From Phenylobacterium koreense (GTDB lineage Bacteria > Pseudomonadota > Alphaproteobacteria > Caulobacterales > Caulobacteraceae), in the NCBI RefSeq assembly GCF_040545335.1, contig NZ_JBEPLU010000002.1, forward strand, positions 620,001 through 684,000: 64,000 bases of DNA, in the 5' to 3' direction. The position numbers and the translations under genes were made by a program. A model generated the notes under the pieces. That model was not told where the DNA came from. It worked only from the letters and a program-made list of their open reading frames with translations, and searched no databases. Positions 1 through 16,454 of this stretch are shown here, piece by piece. The number at the start of each line of letters is the position of its first letter. The stretch's first letter is position 1.

Positions 1-1313
1 AAGGACGGGTCTTCCGAGGCCAGCTTCGCCAGGGCGACGCCAAGCTTTTCCTGGTCAGCCTTCGACTTGGGCTCGACGGCGATCTCGATAACCGGCGCCG
101 GGAATTCCATGCGCTCGAGGATGACCGGCGACTTGGTCGGATCGCACAGGGTGTCCCCGGTGCGGGTTTCCTTCAGGCCGGCCAGGGCGACGATGTCGCC
201 GGCATAGGCTTCCTTGATGTCCTCGCGGTTGTTCGAGTGCATCAGCAGCATGCGACCGACGCGCTCGCGCTTGTCGCGGGTCGAGTTCATCAGGCTCATG
301 CCGGTCTCGAGCTTGCCCGAGTAAATGCGGCAGAAGGTCAGCGAGCCCACGAAGGGGTCGTCCATGATCTTGAACGCCAGAACCGACAGCGGCTCATCGT
401 CCGAGGCGTGGCGCACGACCGGCTCTTCGGTCTTGAAGTCGATGCCCGGGGTCGGCGGAATGTCCACCGGCGACGGCAGATAGTCGACGACGGCGTCGAG
501 CAGCGGCTGGACGCCCTTGTTCTTGAAGGCCGAGCCGCAGAGGATCGGGTAGAACGCGCCGGTCAGAACCGCCTTACGGATGCACTTCTTGATGGTTTCC
601 TCGGAGGGCTCTTCGCCGCCCAGGTAGGCTTCCATCGCGTCGTCGTCGAGTTCGACGGCGTTCTCGATCAGGTACTGGCGAGCCTCGACCGCCTTGTCCA
701 TCAGGTCGGCCGGGATCTCTTCGTCACGGAAGGACGCGCCCAGGCCGTCGTTGTCCCAGACGACCGCCTTCATGCGGACCAGGTCGACCAGGCCCTTCAG
801 CGCCGATTCAGCGCCGATTGGGAATTGGATCGGAACAGCCTTGGCGCCCAGACGGTCACGGATCGACTCGACCGACTTGTCGAAGTCGGCGCCGAGCTTG
901 TCCATCTTGTTGACGAAGACGATCCGCGGAACCTTATACTTGTCGGCCTGACGCCAGACGGTTTCGGTCTGCGGCTCAACGCCGGCGTTGCCGTCCAGAA
1001 CGGTCACCGCGCCGTCGAGGACCCGCAGCGAACGCTCGACCTCGATGGTGAAGTCCACGTGGCCGGGGGTGTCGATGATGTTCAGGCGCTTGCCGTTCCA
1101 GAACGCGGTCGTCGCGGCGGAGGTGATCGTGATGCCACGCTCCTGCTCCTGCTCCATCCAGTCCATGGTGGCGGCGCCGTCGTGGACTTCGCCGATCTTA
1201 TGGCTCTTGCCGGTGTAGTAGAGGATCCGCTCCGTCGTCGTCGTCTTGCCGGCGTCGATGTGCGCCATGATGCCGAAGTTGCGGTAGTCTTCGATTTTGT
1301 GCGTGCGGGGCAT
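1..1313 (-). CDS. fusA: Elongation factor G, partial (C-terminal part beyond left edge)
   Basis: Translocase GTPase that moves tRNA and mRNA through the ribosome after peptide transfer and helps recycle ribosomes; cytosolic. Reading the minus strand from the ATG at 1313 gives an uninterrupted frame to the window edge, about 437 codons. The GTPase motifs are visible in order: P-loop [15 protein letters not shown] near residue 17, switch [14 protein letters not shown] near residue 81, and NKMD near residue 135, followed by the domain II region. Roughly 250 C-terminal residues are missing because the window ends. It is the third gene of the rpsL-rpsG-fusA (str) cluster, 99 bp after rpsG. The ribosome binding site is weak, so coupling to rpsG translation is possible. 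Confidence 0.97.
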   Translation of the reverse strand, partial: MPRTHKIEDYRNFGIMAHIDAGKTTTTERILYYTGKSHKIGEVHDGAATMDWMEQEQERGITITSAATTAFWNGKRLNIIDTPGHVDFTIEVERSLRVLDGAVTVLDGNAGVEPQTETVWRQADKYKVPRIVFVNKMDKLGADFDKSVESIRDRLGAKAVPIQFPIGAESALKGLVDLVRMKAVVWDNDGLGASFRDEEIPADLMDKAVEARQYLIENAVELDDDAMEAYLGGEEPSEETIKKCIRKAVLTGAFYPILCGSAFKNKGVQPLLDAVVDYLPSPVDIPPTPGIDFKTEEPVVRHASDDEPLSVLAFKIMDDPFVGSLTFCRIYSGKLETGMSLMNSTRDKRERVGRMLLMHSNNREDIKEAYAGDIVALAGLKETRTGDTLCDPTKSPVILERMEFPAPVIEIAVEPKSKADQEKLGVALAKLASEDPS

Positions 1314-1357
1314 AGCGGAAGCTCTGCTGGATAAAGGCGTTCTGGGTATGAACGAAC

Positions 1358-1390
1358 GGCGCGGGCGGTTTAACTCAAACCGCCCGCGCC
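1358..1390 (-). other. Intercistronic hairpin between rpsG and fusA
   Basis: A perfect 14-bp inverted repeat (arms 1358-1371 and 1377-1390, loop AACTC) lies between the rpsG stop and the fusA start. On the transcribed strand it is followed by GTTCGTTC, not a run of T, so it is not a standard intrinsic terminator. It may be a partial terminator, an RNA-stabilising structure or a processing site that sets fusA level relative to the ribosomal proteins. Confidence 0.6.
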
Positions 1391-1412
1391 GGAAAGCGAT
1401 GGATGCCGGGTC

Positions 1413-1886
1413 TTACCAGCGGTAGTGCGAGAAGGCGCGGTTGGCTTCGGCCATCTTGTGCGTGTCTTCACGCTTCTTGACGGCCGTGCCGCGGTTCGAA
1501 GCCGCATCCAGCAGCTCGGCGGCGAGCTTTTCCGTCATGGTGTTCTCGCCGCGCTTGCGCGCAGCGGTCACCAGCCAGCGGATAGCCAGCGCCTTGCGGC
1601 GATCCGGACGGACTTCGACCGGCACCTGATAGGTGGCGCCGCCGACGCGGCGCGAACGGACTTCGATGCCAGGAGCGACGTTTTCCAGAGCCGCGTGGAA
1701 TGTCTCCAGCGGGGTCTGGTCCTTGCGCTTGGCCTCAAGGATGTCGAAGGCGCCGTAGAGGATGTTCTCGGCTACGGCTTTCTTGCCCTCGTACATCACG
1801 TAGTTCATGAACTTGGTGACGGTGAGGTCGCCGAACTTGGGATCCGGCAGGACTTCTCGTTTCTCGGCGCGACGGCGGCGGGACAT
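1413..1886 (-). CDS. rpsG: 30S ribosomal protein S7
   Basis: Small-subunit protein that nucleates assembly of the 16S rRNA 3' major domain and lines the E site. The 157-residue product matches the usual bacterial length. It begins [20 protein letters not shown] and has the S7 core [13 protein letters not shown], the [20 protein letters not shown] segment and a C-terminal AFSHYRW. It lies 12 bp downstream of rpsL, so the two are almost certainly co-transcribed. In E. coli S7 represses the str operon translationally; whether that applies here cannot be read from sequence. Nothing is odd about the protein. Confidence 0.98.
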   Translation of the reverse strand: MSRRRRAEKREVLPDPKFGDLTVTKFMNYVMYEGKKAVAENILYGAFDILEAKRKDQTPLETFHAALENVAPGIEVRSRRVGGATYQVPVEVRPDRRKALAIRWLVTAARKRGENTMTEKLAAELLDAASNRGTAVKKREDTHKMAEANRAFSHYRW

Positions 1887-1898
1887 TCTTCTTATTCC

Positions 1899-2270
1899 TT
1901 ACTTCGGACGCTTGGCGCCGTAGAGCGAGCGACGCTGCTTGCGGTCCTTGACCCCTTGGGTGTCGAGCACGCCACGCAGAATGTGATAGCGGACACCCGG
2001 AAGGTCCTTCACGCGGCCGCCGCGGATCAGCACCACCGAGTGCTCCTGCAGGTTATGGCCTTCACCGGGAATATAGCACACCGCTTCGATGCCAGTCGTC
2101 AGACGCACCTTGGCGACCTTACGAAGCGCGGAGTTCGGCTTCTTCGGGGTCGTCGTATAGACGCGGGTGCAGACGCCACGGCGTTGCGGGCAGCCCTTCA
2201 GGGCCGGCACCTTGTTACGCGACGGCTTATCTTGCCGAGGCTTGCGGATGAGCTGGTTGACTGTTGGCAT
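1899..2270 (-). CDS. rpsL: 30S ribosomal protein S12
   Basis: Decoding-centre protein of the 30S subunit. The 123-residue product starts [16 protein letters not shown] and contains [19 protein letters not shown] and [13 protein letters not shown]. Both lysines whose change gives streptomycin resistance in other bacteria (Lys43 and Lys88 in E. coli numbering) are present, so the sequence is of the drug-sensitive type. It is the first gene of the rpsL-rpsG-fusA cluster, preceded by a 330-bp gene-free stretch carrying a good promoter candidate at 2473-2501. The Shine-Dalgarno sequence before the ATG at 2270 is weak (AGAGATTAG). Confidence 0.98.
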   Translation of the reverse strand: MPTVNQLIRKPRQDKPSRNKVPALKGCPQRRGVCTRVYTTTPKKPNSALRKVAKVRLTTGIEAVCYIPGEGHNLQEHSVVLIRGGRVKDLPGVRYHILRGVLDTQGVKDRKQRRSLYGAKRPK

Positions 2271-2600
2271 CTAATCTCTGCTCTGGAGGCGTGTGCCGTT
2301 TGGCCGTAGCGCCTCGATAGGGGTTCGGTTCGTTCGTTGTCTCGAAACCACCCGCTGAACGCAAAAACTCGCCGGCGCGCGACGTCGTGCGCTCCGGCGG
2401 GCCTGGCCGCCCCAAGGGGCGAACCGTTCATCGGGACTGAGGATGGAATCCCCGGCCTCGAAAGGAGCGCGGTTCTTACTCGCGAAGCCACTTCCCGTCA
2501 ACGCTTGTGAAGGAATTGGCTTTTCCGACGCTTAGCGCGGGGGCGGCGCCGTTCGAACGTCCCTCCCCCGCGCGCCGCGGACGCCTCGCCGCGGCCTTGG
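2271..2600. other. Gene-free leader/promoter region of the str cluster
   Basis: No convincing gene is seen here. The short open frames on both strands lack ribosome binding sites and protein-like composition. The stretch holds the predicted rpsL promoter (2473-2501) and about 200 nt of untranslated leader. The 2550-2600 end is very GC-rich (CCCCCGCGCGCCGCGG) and adjoins the 3' end of the zinc-ribbon gene. Confidence 0.6.
2473..2501 (-). promoter_or_regulatory. Candidate housekeeping promoter of rpsL
   Basis: On the minus strand TTGACG (2501-2496) is separated by exactly 17 bp from TAAGAA (2478-2473). The -35 matches the sigma-70 consensus at five of six positions; the -10 matches weakly. Transcription would start near 2466, giving a leader of about 195 nt before rpsL. 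Confidence 0.5.
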
Positions 2601-2936
2601 TCAGTCGAAGATGTCGAAGATGTCGAAGCCCTTCTTTTTCTTCTTGTGGCGGTAGTAGTCGTCGTCCTCGTAGCGGTAGCGCTTGCGTTCGGCGTCGTAG
2701 GAATGCTCGCGCTTCCATGCGTCGGGGTCGCGGTGGAAGGTGTCCACTTCCTGGTCGAACCGCTCCCTGGCCCGGGCCTCGTCCTGCTGCGCCTCGCGGC
2801 CCGCGCCGAGAAGCTTCTCCAGTTCGCCACGGTCGAGCCACACGCCCCGACAGCTCGGACACATGTCCAGCTCGACGCCAGAACGCGCGACGTTCTGCAT
2901 CGAGACGTTGCAGTTGGGACAAAGCAGCAGCGGCAT
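2601..2936 (-). CDS. Zinc-ribbon (zf-TFIIB-like) protein
   Basis: Small protein of about 111 residues with an N-terminal zinc ribbon: CPNC and CPSC about 16 residues apart, followed by GVWLDRGELEKLL, the signature of the bacterial zf-TFIIB domain family. The middle is charged and probably helical. The C-terminus is a tyrosine/arginine-rich stretch, then a run of five lysines and the short repeat FDIFDIFD. The ATG at 2936 is preferred because GAGG lies nine bases upstream; the in-frame ATG at 2945 abuts the GAGG and has no room for a ribosome binding site. The family has no settled function. It sits alone between rpsL and the S9 peptidase on the same strand. Confidence 0.8.
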   Translation of the reverse strand: MPLLLCPNCNVSMQNVARSGVELDMCPSCRGVWLDRGELEKLLGAGREAQQDEARARERFDQEVDTFHRDPDAWKREHSYDAERKRYRYEDDDYYRHKKKKKGFDIFDIFD

Positions 2937-2999
2937 CAGTCGCATCCTCGGTGATCACCCCCCTGATCTAGGGAGCCGATCGCCGGAAACCAAACCAGA

Positions 3000-4958
3000 T
3001 CAGCCCACCGGGAGGTGTTTGGCGAGGAACGCCTCCGTAGCCTCCAGAACCTGCGTCCGCGTCTTGGAGCGGGTCAGGTAGTGGTTTTCCCCATCCAGGA
3101 GCAGCAGTTCGTAGGGCTTGCCTGCTGCCTTGAGGGCGTTCGCCATGGTCCGCGACTGATCGGGCAAGACCACGGTGTCCTCGGTTCCGTGGATGAGCAG
3201 GACCGGCGCACGCACCTGGGCCGCCTGCCGCGCCGGCGAGGTCGCCGTGAGCTTGTCCGGCGTGGCCTGGCCCAAGGCGACCTTGAGCTCACCCAGGCTC
3301 CCCGACTGAAGGCCATAGAGACGGCCCTTCTCGACGATGAGCTGGCCAAGATCCCCAATGCCGGCGATCGAGACGGCGCAGCGATAGGCCTCGGGGTGGA
3401 GGCTGACGCCGGCCAGGGCCGCATAGCCGCCAAAGCTCGCCCCGACCACGCAGACGCGCGCGGGATCGATCAGCCCCTCAGTGGCCAGGGCCTGGACGCC
3501 GTCCAGCAGGTCGGTCTGCATCTTGCCGCCCCACTCGCCGAGGCCCGCCTTTTCGAAGGCGGAGCCAAAGCCCCATGAGCCCCGGAACTGAGGTTGAAGG
3601 ACGACATAACCGCGACTGGCCAGGAACTGCGCGAGGTAGTCGAAGTCATAGTTGTCGCGGCTGGTCGGCCCGCCGTGCGGCAGCACGATGAGCGGCGCCT
3701 TGGTCCCAGCCACGTGGTCCGGCGGCGTGGTGACATAGGCCGGGATCTCCAGGCCGTCCCGCGCCTTGTAAGTGATCCAGCGGGTCGGGCCGAGCTGCAC
3801 GCCGGCCAATTCCGGGTACTCCTCGCCTAACGGCGAGACCTCCTTGCGCGCACTGTCGAACAGGTACCAGGCGCCTGGGGCGCTCGGACTGCTGACCCGC
3901 GCCACGAAGCGCTGGCGATCGGCCGACCAATTCCAGAGCGCTACCGATTTGCCCGAAAACACTTTGGCCAGGGTCGCGTGCGCGGCCCCGACCTGGGGGT
4001 CCAGCCAGTTGAAGACCGGCTTCTCGAGCCCCGTACGCACGCCCACCGCAGTCATCCGGTGTTCGTCCCAGACCAAGCTGGGCTGGCCGTTGGCAGAGCC
4101 GTCGGCCAGGACGCTGACAGCGCCATCCGCCAGGCGCTTGAGAACCAGCTTGTTGTCCAGCCCCAGATAGACACCTTCGTCTGGAACCGAATAGCCGTGG
4201 TAGAAACGCCGGCTTTCGAAGTCCGCTCCCTGGTAAACCGCCGACCAGCCACCCTTGCCTTTCGGACGGCCGCTGACGGTGAATCGATGATTGAGTTCGT
4301 CGATCTCAAGGCGCACGCGGGGCGCGCCCTCGGCGTCCACTTCCCAACCCTGGGTGTCGTAGTCGCCGCGCTCGATCAGCTTTCCGCGGCCCGTCGCGGG
4401 ATCCACACTGTAGAGCGCGGTGACATAGGGCGACTCGAAGCCCTTGCGCTGCAGCTTGGTGTTCATGTTCGAGCTTGGACCGCTGGACTCGATCAGGCCC
4501 ACAGCCATGGCCCGCGGCGGCGTGCCGTTGGTGATCCCCACGACCTGCTGCTCAGTCAGCAGCGAAGACACCGGATCATTCTCGAAGAGGCGCGCCACCG
4601 CCTTGCCTTCCAGTGTGACCGTGACGTTCCGCTCCAGGCGGTAAGCCGCGCGCGGACCGGTCTTTTCCCAATAAGCGAGCTGCGCGAGCACGAACTCGTC
4701 GCCGGCCCATTGCAGGCCGATGGCCTCAACGTCGCCGAGTTGGAGAATCGGCAGGCCCGGCTCGTCCAGCGTGGCGATCGAGATGATCCGCTGGTCGGAG
4801 ACGCCGCCGAGCATCGCGACGCGCCTTCCGTCCGGCGAGATCACCGCCTCCACGACAGCACCGATGCGCCCGAACGCCGACGCTGGCGGCGGCTCGGCGT
4901 TCGCTGCGCCCGCCCATGCTGCAACCGCCCCCGCGGCCGCGAGCCGAAGACTCTTCAT
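3000..4958 (-). CDS. Prolyl oligopeptidase family (S9) serine peptidase, exported
   Basis: Predicted periplasmic peptidase of 652 residues. The N-terminus MKSLRLAAAGAVAAWAGAANA is a signal peptide with a plausible cleavage after ANA. Residues 30-390 fit the beta-propeller that gates access in this family, with repeated SPDG/WSADR motifs. The alpha/beta-hydrolase domain follows: oxyanion region LPHGGPTSRD near 427, nucleophile Ser508 in GASFGGYAA, Asp594 in GTEDTVV and His626 in GENHY, so the triad is intact. Family members cut short peptides, often after proline or as acylaminoacyl/dipeptidyl peptidases; the exact specificity is not predictable. GGGGGGAC precedes the ATG. It lies between rpoC and the zinc-ribbon gene on the same strand but after a strong rpoC terminator, so it is probably independent. 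Confidence 0.93.
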   Translation of the reverse strand: MKSLRLAAAGAVAAWAGAANAEPPPASAFGRIGAVVEAVISPDGRRVAMLGGVSDQRIISIATLDEPGLPILQLGDVEAIGLQWAGDEFVLAQLAYWEKTGPRAAYRLERNVTVTLEGKAVARLFENDPVSSLLTEQQVVGITNGTPPRAMAVGLIESSGPSSNMNTKLQRKGFESPYVTALYSVDPATGRGKLIERGDYDTQGWEVDAEGAPRVRLEIDELNHRFTVSGRPKGKGGWSAVYQGADFESRRFYHGYSVPDEGVYLGLDNKLVLKRLADGAVSVLADGSANGQPSLVWDEHRMTAVGVRTGLEKPVFNWLDPQVGAAHATLAKVFSGKSVALWNWSADRQRFVARVSSPSAPGAWYLFDSARKEVSPLGEEYPELAGVQLGPTRWITYKARDGLEIPAYVTTPPDHVAGTKAPLIVLPHGGPTSRDNYDFDYLAQFLASRGYVVLQPQFRGSWGFGSAFEKAGLGEWGGKMQTDLLDGVQALATEGLIDPARVCVVGASFGGYAALAGVSLHPEAYRCAVSIAGIGDLGQLIVEKGRLYGLQSGSLGELKVALGQATPDKLTATSPARQAAQVRAPVLLIHGTEDTVVLPDQSRTMANALKAAGKPYELLLLDGENHYLTRSKTRTQVLEATEAFLAKHLPVG

Positions 4959-5044
4959 GATGTCCCCCCGACAATCTTAGGGCGGACAACCTACACTGTA
5001 GTCGAGCGCCCGCAACTGCCGGTTGCTTCCGCCCGAGCATGCAA

Positions 5045-5077
5045 ACGAAAGCGGCCCGGGATCGCTCCCGGGCCGCT
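5045..5077 (-). terminator. Intrinsic terminator of rpoBC
   Basis: A perfect 12-bp stem (AGCGGCCCGGGA at 5050-5061 and its complement at 5066-5077) with a 4-nt loop, 23 bp after the rpoC stop. On the minus strand it ends in TTTCGTTTG. Confidence 0.85.
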
Positions 5078-5100
5078 CGCGTCTTGATGCAGATCGGAGC

Positions 5101-9294
<4,194 letters not shown>

Positions 9295-9384
9295 CGATTT
9301 TCCAGTTCGTCAGTATTTCGAGAGGCGATGGAGAGGAGCTGACGGCCCCTCCCCTCGCACAAGCGGCGAAGTCGGAGAGCGGCC

Positions 9385-13473
<4,089 letters not shown>

Positions 13474-13888
13474 TTTGTTCCCTTGAGCGACGCGCCGAAC
13501 GGTTTCCGCGCGCCAGGTCGTGTTGTCCTGCGTCCACCCTCGAACGCCCTTGCGGGCGCCGGACGCTGGAAGCCCCTGTTTCGCCAGGGGCGCTCCCTCG
13601 TATGGCCGGAGGGCGGCGGGCCATGCCTCGGAGCGTGCGCGCTTGAATAGTCGCCTGAGCGACGAATCCTAAATTTCGCGAAGAGAGCCACATAGGACTT
13701 TTATCAGCCAAAGGGAAGCCCTTTCGGCAAGAAAATGGAGCGGCGCTGCCGATCGCCGCGCCGCTCCATCTTTGCTTGCCCGGGCATATCCCGGGACACC
13801 TTCGATTTCTCGTTGGCTGCGGGGGAATAACCGTTCGTCCGAGGGGAAGTTCCGCAGTCGGGCCGAATGTGATCGCGCAACGGACGGC
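13474..13888. other. Intergenic region upstream of rpoB, divergent to the receptor gene
   Basis: No gene was found here. It must contain the rpoB promoter. A weak candidate is TTGCCG (13731-13726) 17 bp from CTGATA (13708-13703) on the minus strand, which overlaps the tail of a hairpin at 13736-13770. A second, smaller inverted repeat of CCCGGG lies near 13781-13796. The rpoB leader would be over 200 nt long. Confidence 0.5.
13733..13770 (-). terminator. Terminator-like hairpin upstream of rpoB
   Basis: A perfect 12-bp inverted repeat (13736-13747 and 13759-13770, 11-nt loop) is followed on the minus strand by TTTTCTT. Its orientation would stop transcription entering rpoB from the right. 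No gene on that strand lies between it and rplL, so its present job is unclear. It could be a relic of the original rplL-rpoB spacer or an attenuator. Confidence 0.45.
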
Positions 13889-13919
13889 TTGACCCTGTAG
13901 TCGCTACAACCTCCATGAG
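13889..13919 (+). promoter_or_regulatory. MerR-type promoter/operator of the receptor-merR operon
   Basis: TTGACC (13889-13894) and a weak -10 CATGAG (13914-13919) are separated by 19 bp. Inside the spacer lies the dyad TGTAG-TCG-CTACA (13896-13908). An over-long spacer with a central dyad is the hallmark of promoters activated by MerR-family metal sensors, which untwist the DNA to realign the two boxes. The site is 32 bp upstream of the receptor start codon. Confidence 0.75.
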
Positions 13920-13951
13920 ACGCCATCGCGCCTCGGTGACAGGACCCTTCC

Positions 13952-15916
13952 TTGCCCACGACCAGAGCCTCCCTGCGTATCGCATTCCTCAGCCTTGCCG
14001 CCCTGGCCGGAACCTCGGCCGCCCAGGCCCAGGAACACGAGGGCGAAGTCGGCGAGGTCGAGGAACTGGTGGTGCAGGCCACTCGCACTGGCCGCCTGGC
14101 CAGGGACGAACCCATCAGGGTCGAGGTCGTGAGCCGCGAGGAGATCGAGGAGAAGGTGCTCATGCGACCGGGCAGCATCGCCATGCTGCTCAGCGAGACC
14201 GGCGGGCTGCGGGTGCAGACCACCTCCCCTAGCCTCGGCGCGGCGAACATCCGCGTCCAGGGAATGCGGGGCCGCTACACCCAACTCCTGGCCGATGGCC
14301 TGCCAATCTACGGCGGACAGGCCTCGTCGCTCGGCCTGCTGCAGATTCCGCCCACCGATCTTGGCCAGGTCGAGGTGATCAAGGGGGCGGCCTCGGCGCT
14401 CTATGGCCCATCCGCCCTTGGAGGCGTCATCAACCTCATCTCGCGCAGGCCAGGATCGCAGGCCGAGGGCGAGGTTCTGCTGAACCTGACCACACGCAAC
14501 GGCCAGGACGTCACCGCCTATGCCGCCTCGCCCGCCGCTCAGGACGGCTGGAGCTATTCGCTCGTCGTCGGCGCCAGCCGCCAGAGCCGCCAGGACCTCG
14601 ACGACGACGGCTGGGTCGACATGCCGGGCTATGATCGCTGGACCCTGCGCCCTCGCCTCTTTTGGGAAGGGGCGAACGGCGGCTCCGCCTTCTTCACTGT
14701 GGGCGTGATGGACGAGCAGCGACAGGGCGGAACCTCGCCTGGCCAGACGACTCCGGCGGGCGCGCCCTTCCTCGAAGCGCAGGACAGCCGGCGCTATGAC
14801 GGGGGATTGGTCGTCCAGGCGCCGCTGGAAGGCCTTGGGACGCTGGGCCTGCGCGCCTCCGCCATGCGGCAGGAACACGATCACCGGTTCGGCGACGTGT
14901 TCGAAGACGATCGCCACGACACCTATTTCGCCGAGACCTCCTTATCCGGCCAAGCAGGCAAGACCTCGTGGGTCGGCGGCCTGGCCGTGCAGGCCGACCG
15001 CTATCGCTCCAAGACCTTCCCGGACTTCGACTACGCCTACACGGTCCCAGCCCTCTTTGTGCAGGCCGAACACGATCTTGCCGACGACCTCACAGTCGCC
15101 GGCAGCGCCCGCTGGGACGTCCACGATGAATACGGCTCCTATCTCAGCCCGCGCCTGTCGGTCCTGTACCGCCCCGGCCCCTGGACCTTCCGCGCCTCCC
15201 TCGGCCGCGGCTTCTACGCCCCCACGCCCTTCGTCGAGGAAATCGAGGCCACCGGCCTCTCGCGCCTGGAGCCCCTCGGAGATTTGAAAGCCGAGACCGC
15301 CGAGACAGCCTCACTTGAAGCCGGCTACGCCGCCGGGCCGTTCGAGGCCAACCTCACCCTCTTCGCCTCCGACATCAGCAACGCCGTCCAACTCCAGACG
15401 CTGGCCGACGAGGAGCGCGTCCGCCTCGTCAACGCCCGGGGCAAGACCCGCACCCGCGGCGCCGAGGCCCTGCTGCGCTATCGTTGGAACGATCTGACCG
15501 TCACCGGCAGCTACGTCTATGTAGACGCCGACGAGCCCGAGCCGGACATCTCTGGGCGGCGCACGATCCCCCTCACCCCACGACACACCGCCGGCATGGT
15601 CGCGATGTGGGAGCGGGAAGGCCGAGGTCGCCTCGGGCTCGAGGCCTACTACACCGGTCGGCAGGAACTGGAAGACAACCCGTACCGCCGTGAGGGCCGG
15701 CCCTATCTGGAGCTGGGTATCCTGGGCGAGCTGATCTTCGGCAGGACCAGCGTCTTCCTGAACCTTGAGAACCTGCTGGACGTCCGCCAGACCAAGTACG
15801 ACCCGATGGTGCTTCCAGCGAGGGCGCCCGACGGCCGCTGGACGGTCGATGCCTGGGCGCCTACGGATGGCTTCGTCGCCAACGCTGGCGTGCGCGTGCG
15901 GTTCGGCGGCGATTAG
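13952..15916 (+). CDS. TonB-dependent outer-membrane receptor, likely metal-related
   Basis: Outer-membrane beta-barrel of 654 residues for energised uptake of a scarce ligand. It starts with TTG; the N-terminus is a signal peptide ending in SAAQAQ. A TonB-box-like EELVVQAT follows, then the plug domain (about residues 40-155) with IRVQGMRGRYTQLLADGLPI and VEVIKGAASALYGPSALGGV. The rest is beta-barrel ending in ANAGVRVRFGGD. The mature N-terminus EHEGEVGEVEE is acidic and carries one histidine. It lies 12 bp before a merR-family gene and behind a MerR-type promoter, so expression is probably induced by a metal ion. The ligand (metal, metallophore or other) cannot be told from sequence. The pair lies between rplL and rpoB on the opposite strand. 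Confidence 0.92.
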   Translation: MPTTRASLRIAFLSLAALAGTSAAQAQEHEGEVGEVEELVVQATRTGRLARDEPIRVEVVSREEIEEKVLMRPGSIAMLLSETGGLRVQTTSPSLGAANIRVQGMRGRYTQLLADGLPIYGGQASSLGLLQIPPTDLGQVEVIKGAASALYGPSALGGVINLISRRPGSQAEGEVLLNLTTRNGQDVTAYAASPAAQDGWSYSLVVGASRQSRQDLDDDGWVDMPGYDRWTLRPRLFWEGANGGSAFFTVGVMDEQRQGGTSPGQTTPAGAPFLEAQDSRRYDGGLVVQAPLEGLGTLGLRASAMRQEHDHRFGDVFEDDRHDTYFAETSLSGQAGKTSWVGGLAVQADRYRSKTFPDFDYAYTVPALFVQAEHDLADDLTVAGSARWDVHDEYGSYLSPRLSVLYRPGPWTFRASLGRGFYAPTPFVEEIEATGLSRLEPLGDLKAETAETASLEAGYAAGPFEANLTLFASDISNAVQLQTLADEERVRLVNARGKTRTRGAEALLRYRWNDLTVTGSYVYVDADEPEPDISGRRTIPLTPRHTAGMVAMWEREGRGRLGLEAYYTGRQELEDNPYRREGRPYLELGILGELIFGRTSVFLNLENLLDVRQTKYDPMVLPARAPDGRWTVDAWAPTDGFVANAGVRVRFGGD

Positions 15917-15928
15917 CCGGAGGCGGAC

Positions 15929-16330
15929 ATGGCGCTGACGATCGGGGAACTGGCCAAGGCCACGGTCACGAAGGTCGAGACCATCAGGTATTACGAACGG
16001 ATCGGCCTGCTGCCGGCGCCCGGCCGCACGACAGGCAACTATCGCGCATATGGCGAGGCCGAACTTGGCCGTCTGTCCTTCGTTCGCAGAGCTCGCGCCC
16101 TTGGCTTTCCGCTGGATCAGGTCCGCGAACTGCTGGCGATGGCCGACCAACCGGACCAATCCTGCGCTGCCGTGGACGAGTTAGCCAAGGCGCATCTGGC
16201 CGAGGTCGAACGGAAGATCGCCGATCTCCAGGCGCTCGGCCGCGAGCTCTCGGACCTGATCTCCCGCTGCAGCCACGGCGCCATCGGCGATTGCCGGATC
16301 ATCGAGGCCCTCGCCCCGGCCAGGCGATAG
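15929..16330 (+). CDS. MerR-family metal-responsive transcriptional regulator
   Basis: Dimeric DNA-binding activator/repressor of 133 residues. The N-terminal winged helix is clear: TIGELAKATVTKVETIRYYE, then GNYRAYGEAELGRL. A dimerisation helix and a C-terminal metal loop follow. Cysteines are Cys79 (QSCAAV), Cys114 and Cys122 (CSHGAIGDC). Family knowledge: a cysteine at the Cys79 position marks sensors of divalent ions (Hg, Cd, Pb, Zn types), whereas Cu(I) sensors have serine there; the CX7C loop, however, resembles the Cu(I) type. The metal is therefore unresolved. GGAGG sits five bases before the ATG. Being downstream of the receptor in one operon, it is expected to control its own synthesis through the site at 13889-13919. 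Confidence 0.93.
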   Translation: MALTIGELAKATVTKVETIRYYERIGLLPAPGRTTGNYRAYGEAELGRLSFVRRARALGFPLDQVRELLAMADQPDQSCAAVDELAKAHLAEVERKIADLQALGRELSDLISRCSHGAIGDCRIIEALAPARR

Positions 16331-16388
16331 AGTCCCTGTCCCGCGCCCCGGCAGTCCGCGGTCGGCTTCGATTTCGGCCATGCGAAAC

Positions 16389-16425
16389 AAAAAAAGCGGG
16401 CCCGGAGGTTTCCCTCCGGGCCCGC
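16389..16425 (-). terminator. Intrinsic terminator of rplJL
   Basis: A perfect 13-bp GC-rich stem (16396-16408 and 16413-16425, 4-nt loop), followed on the minus strand by seven T (16395-16389). It lies 30 bp after the rplL stop, so rplJL transcription should end here and not run on to rpoB. Confidence 0.95.
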
Positions 16426-16454
16426 CCGAAACGCGATAGCTCGCGGCTTCCGTC

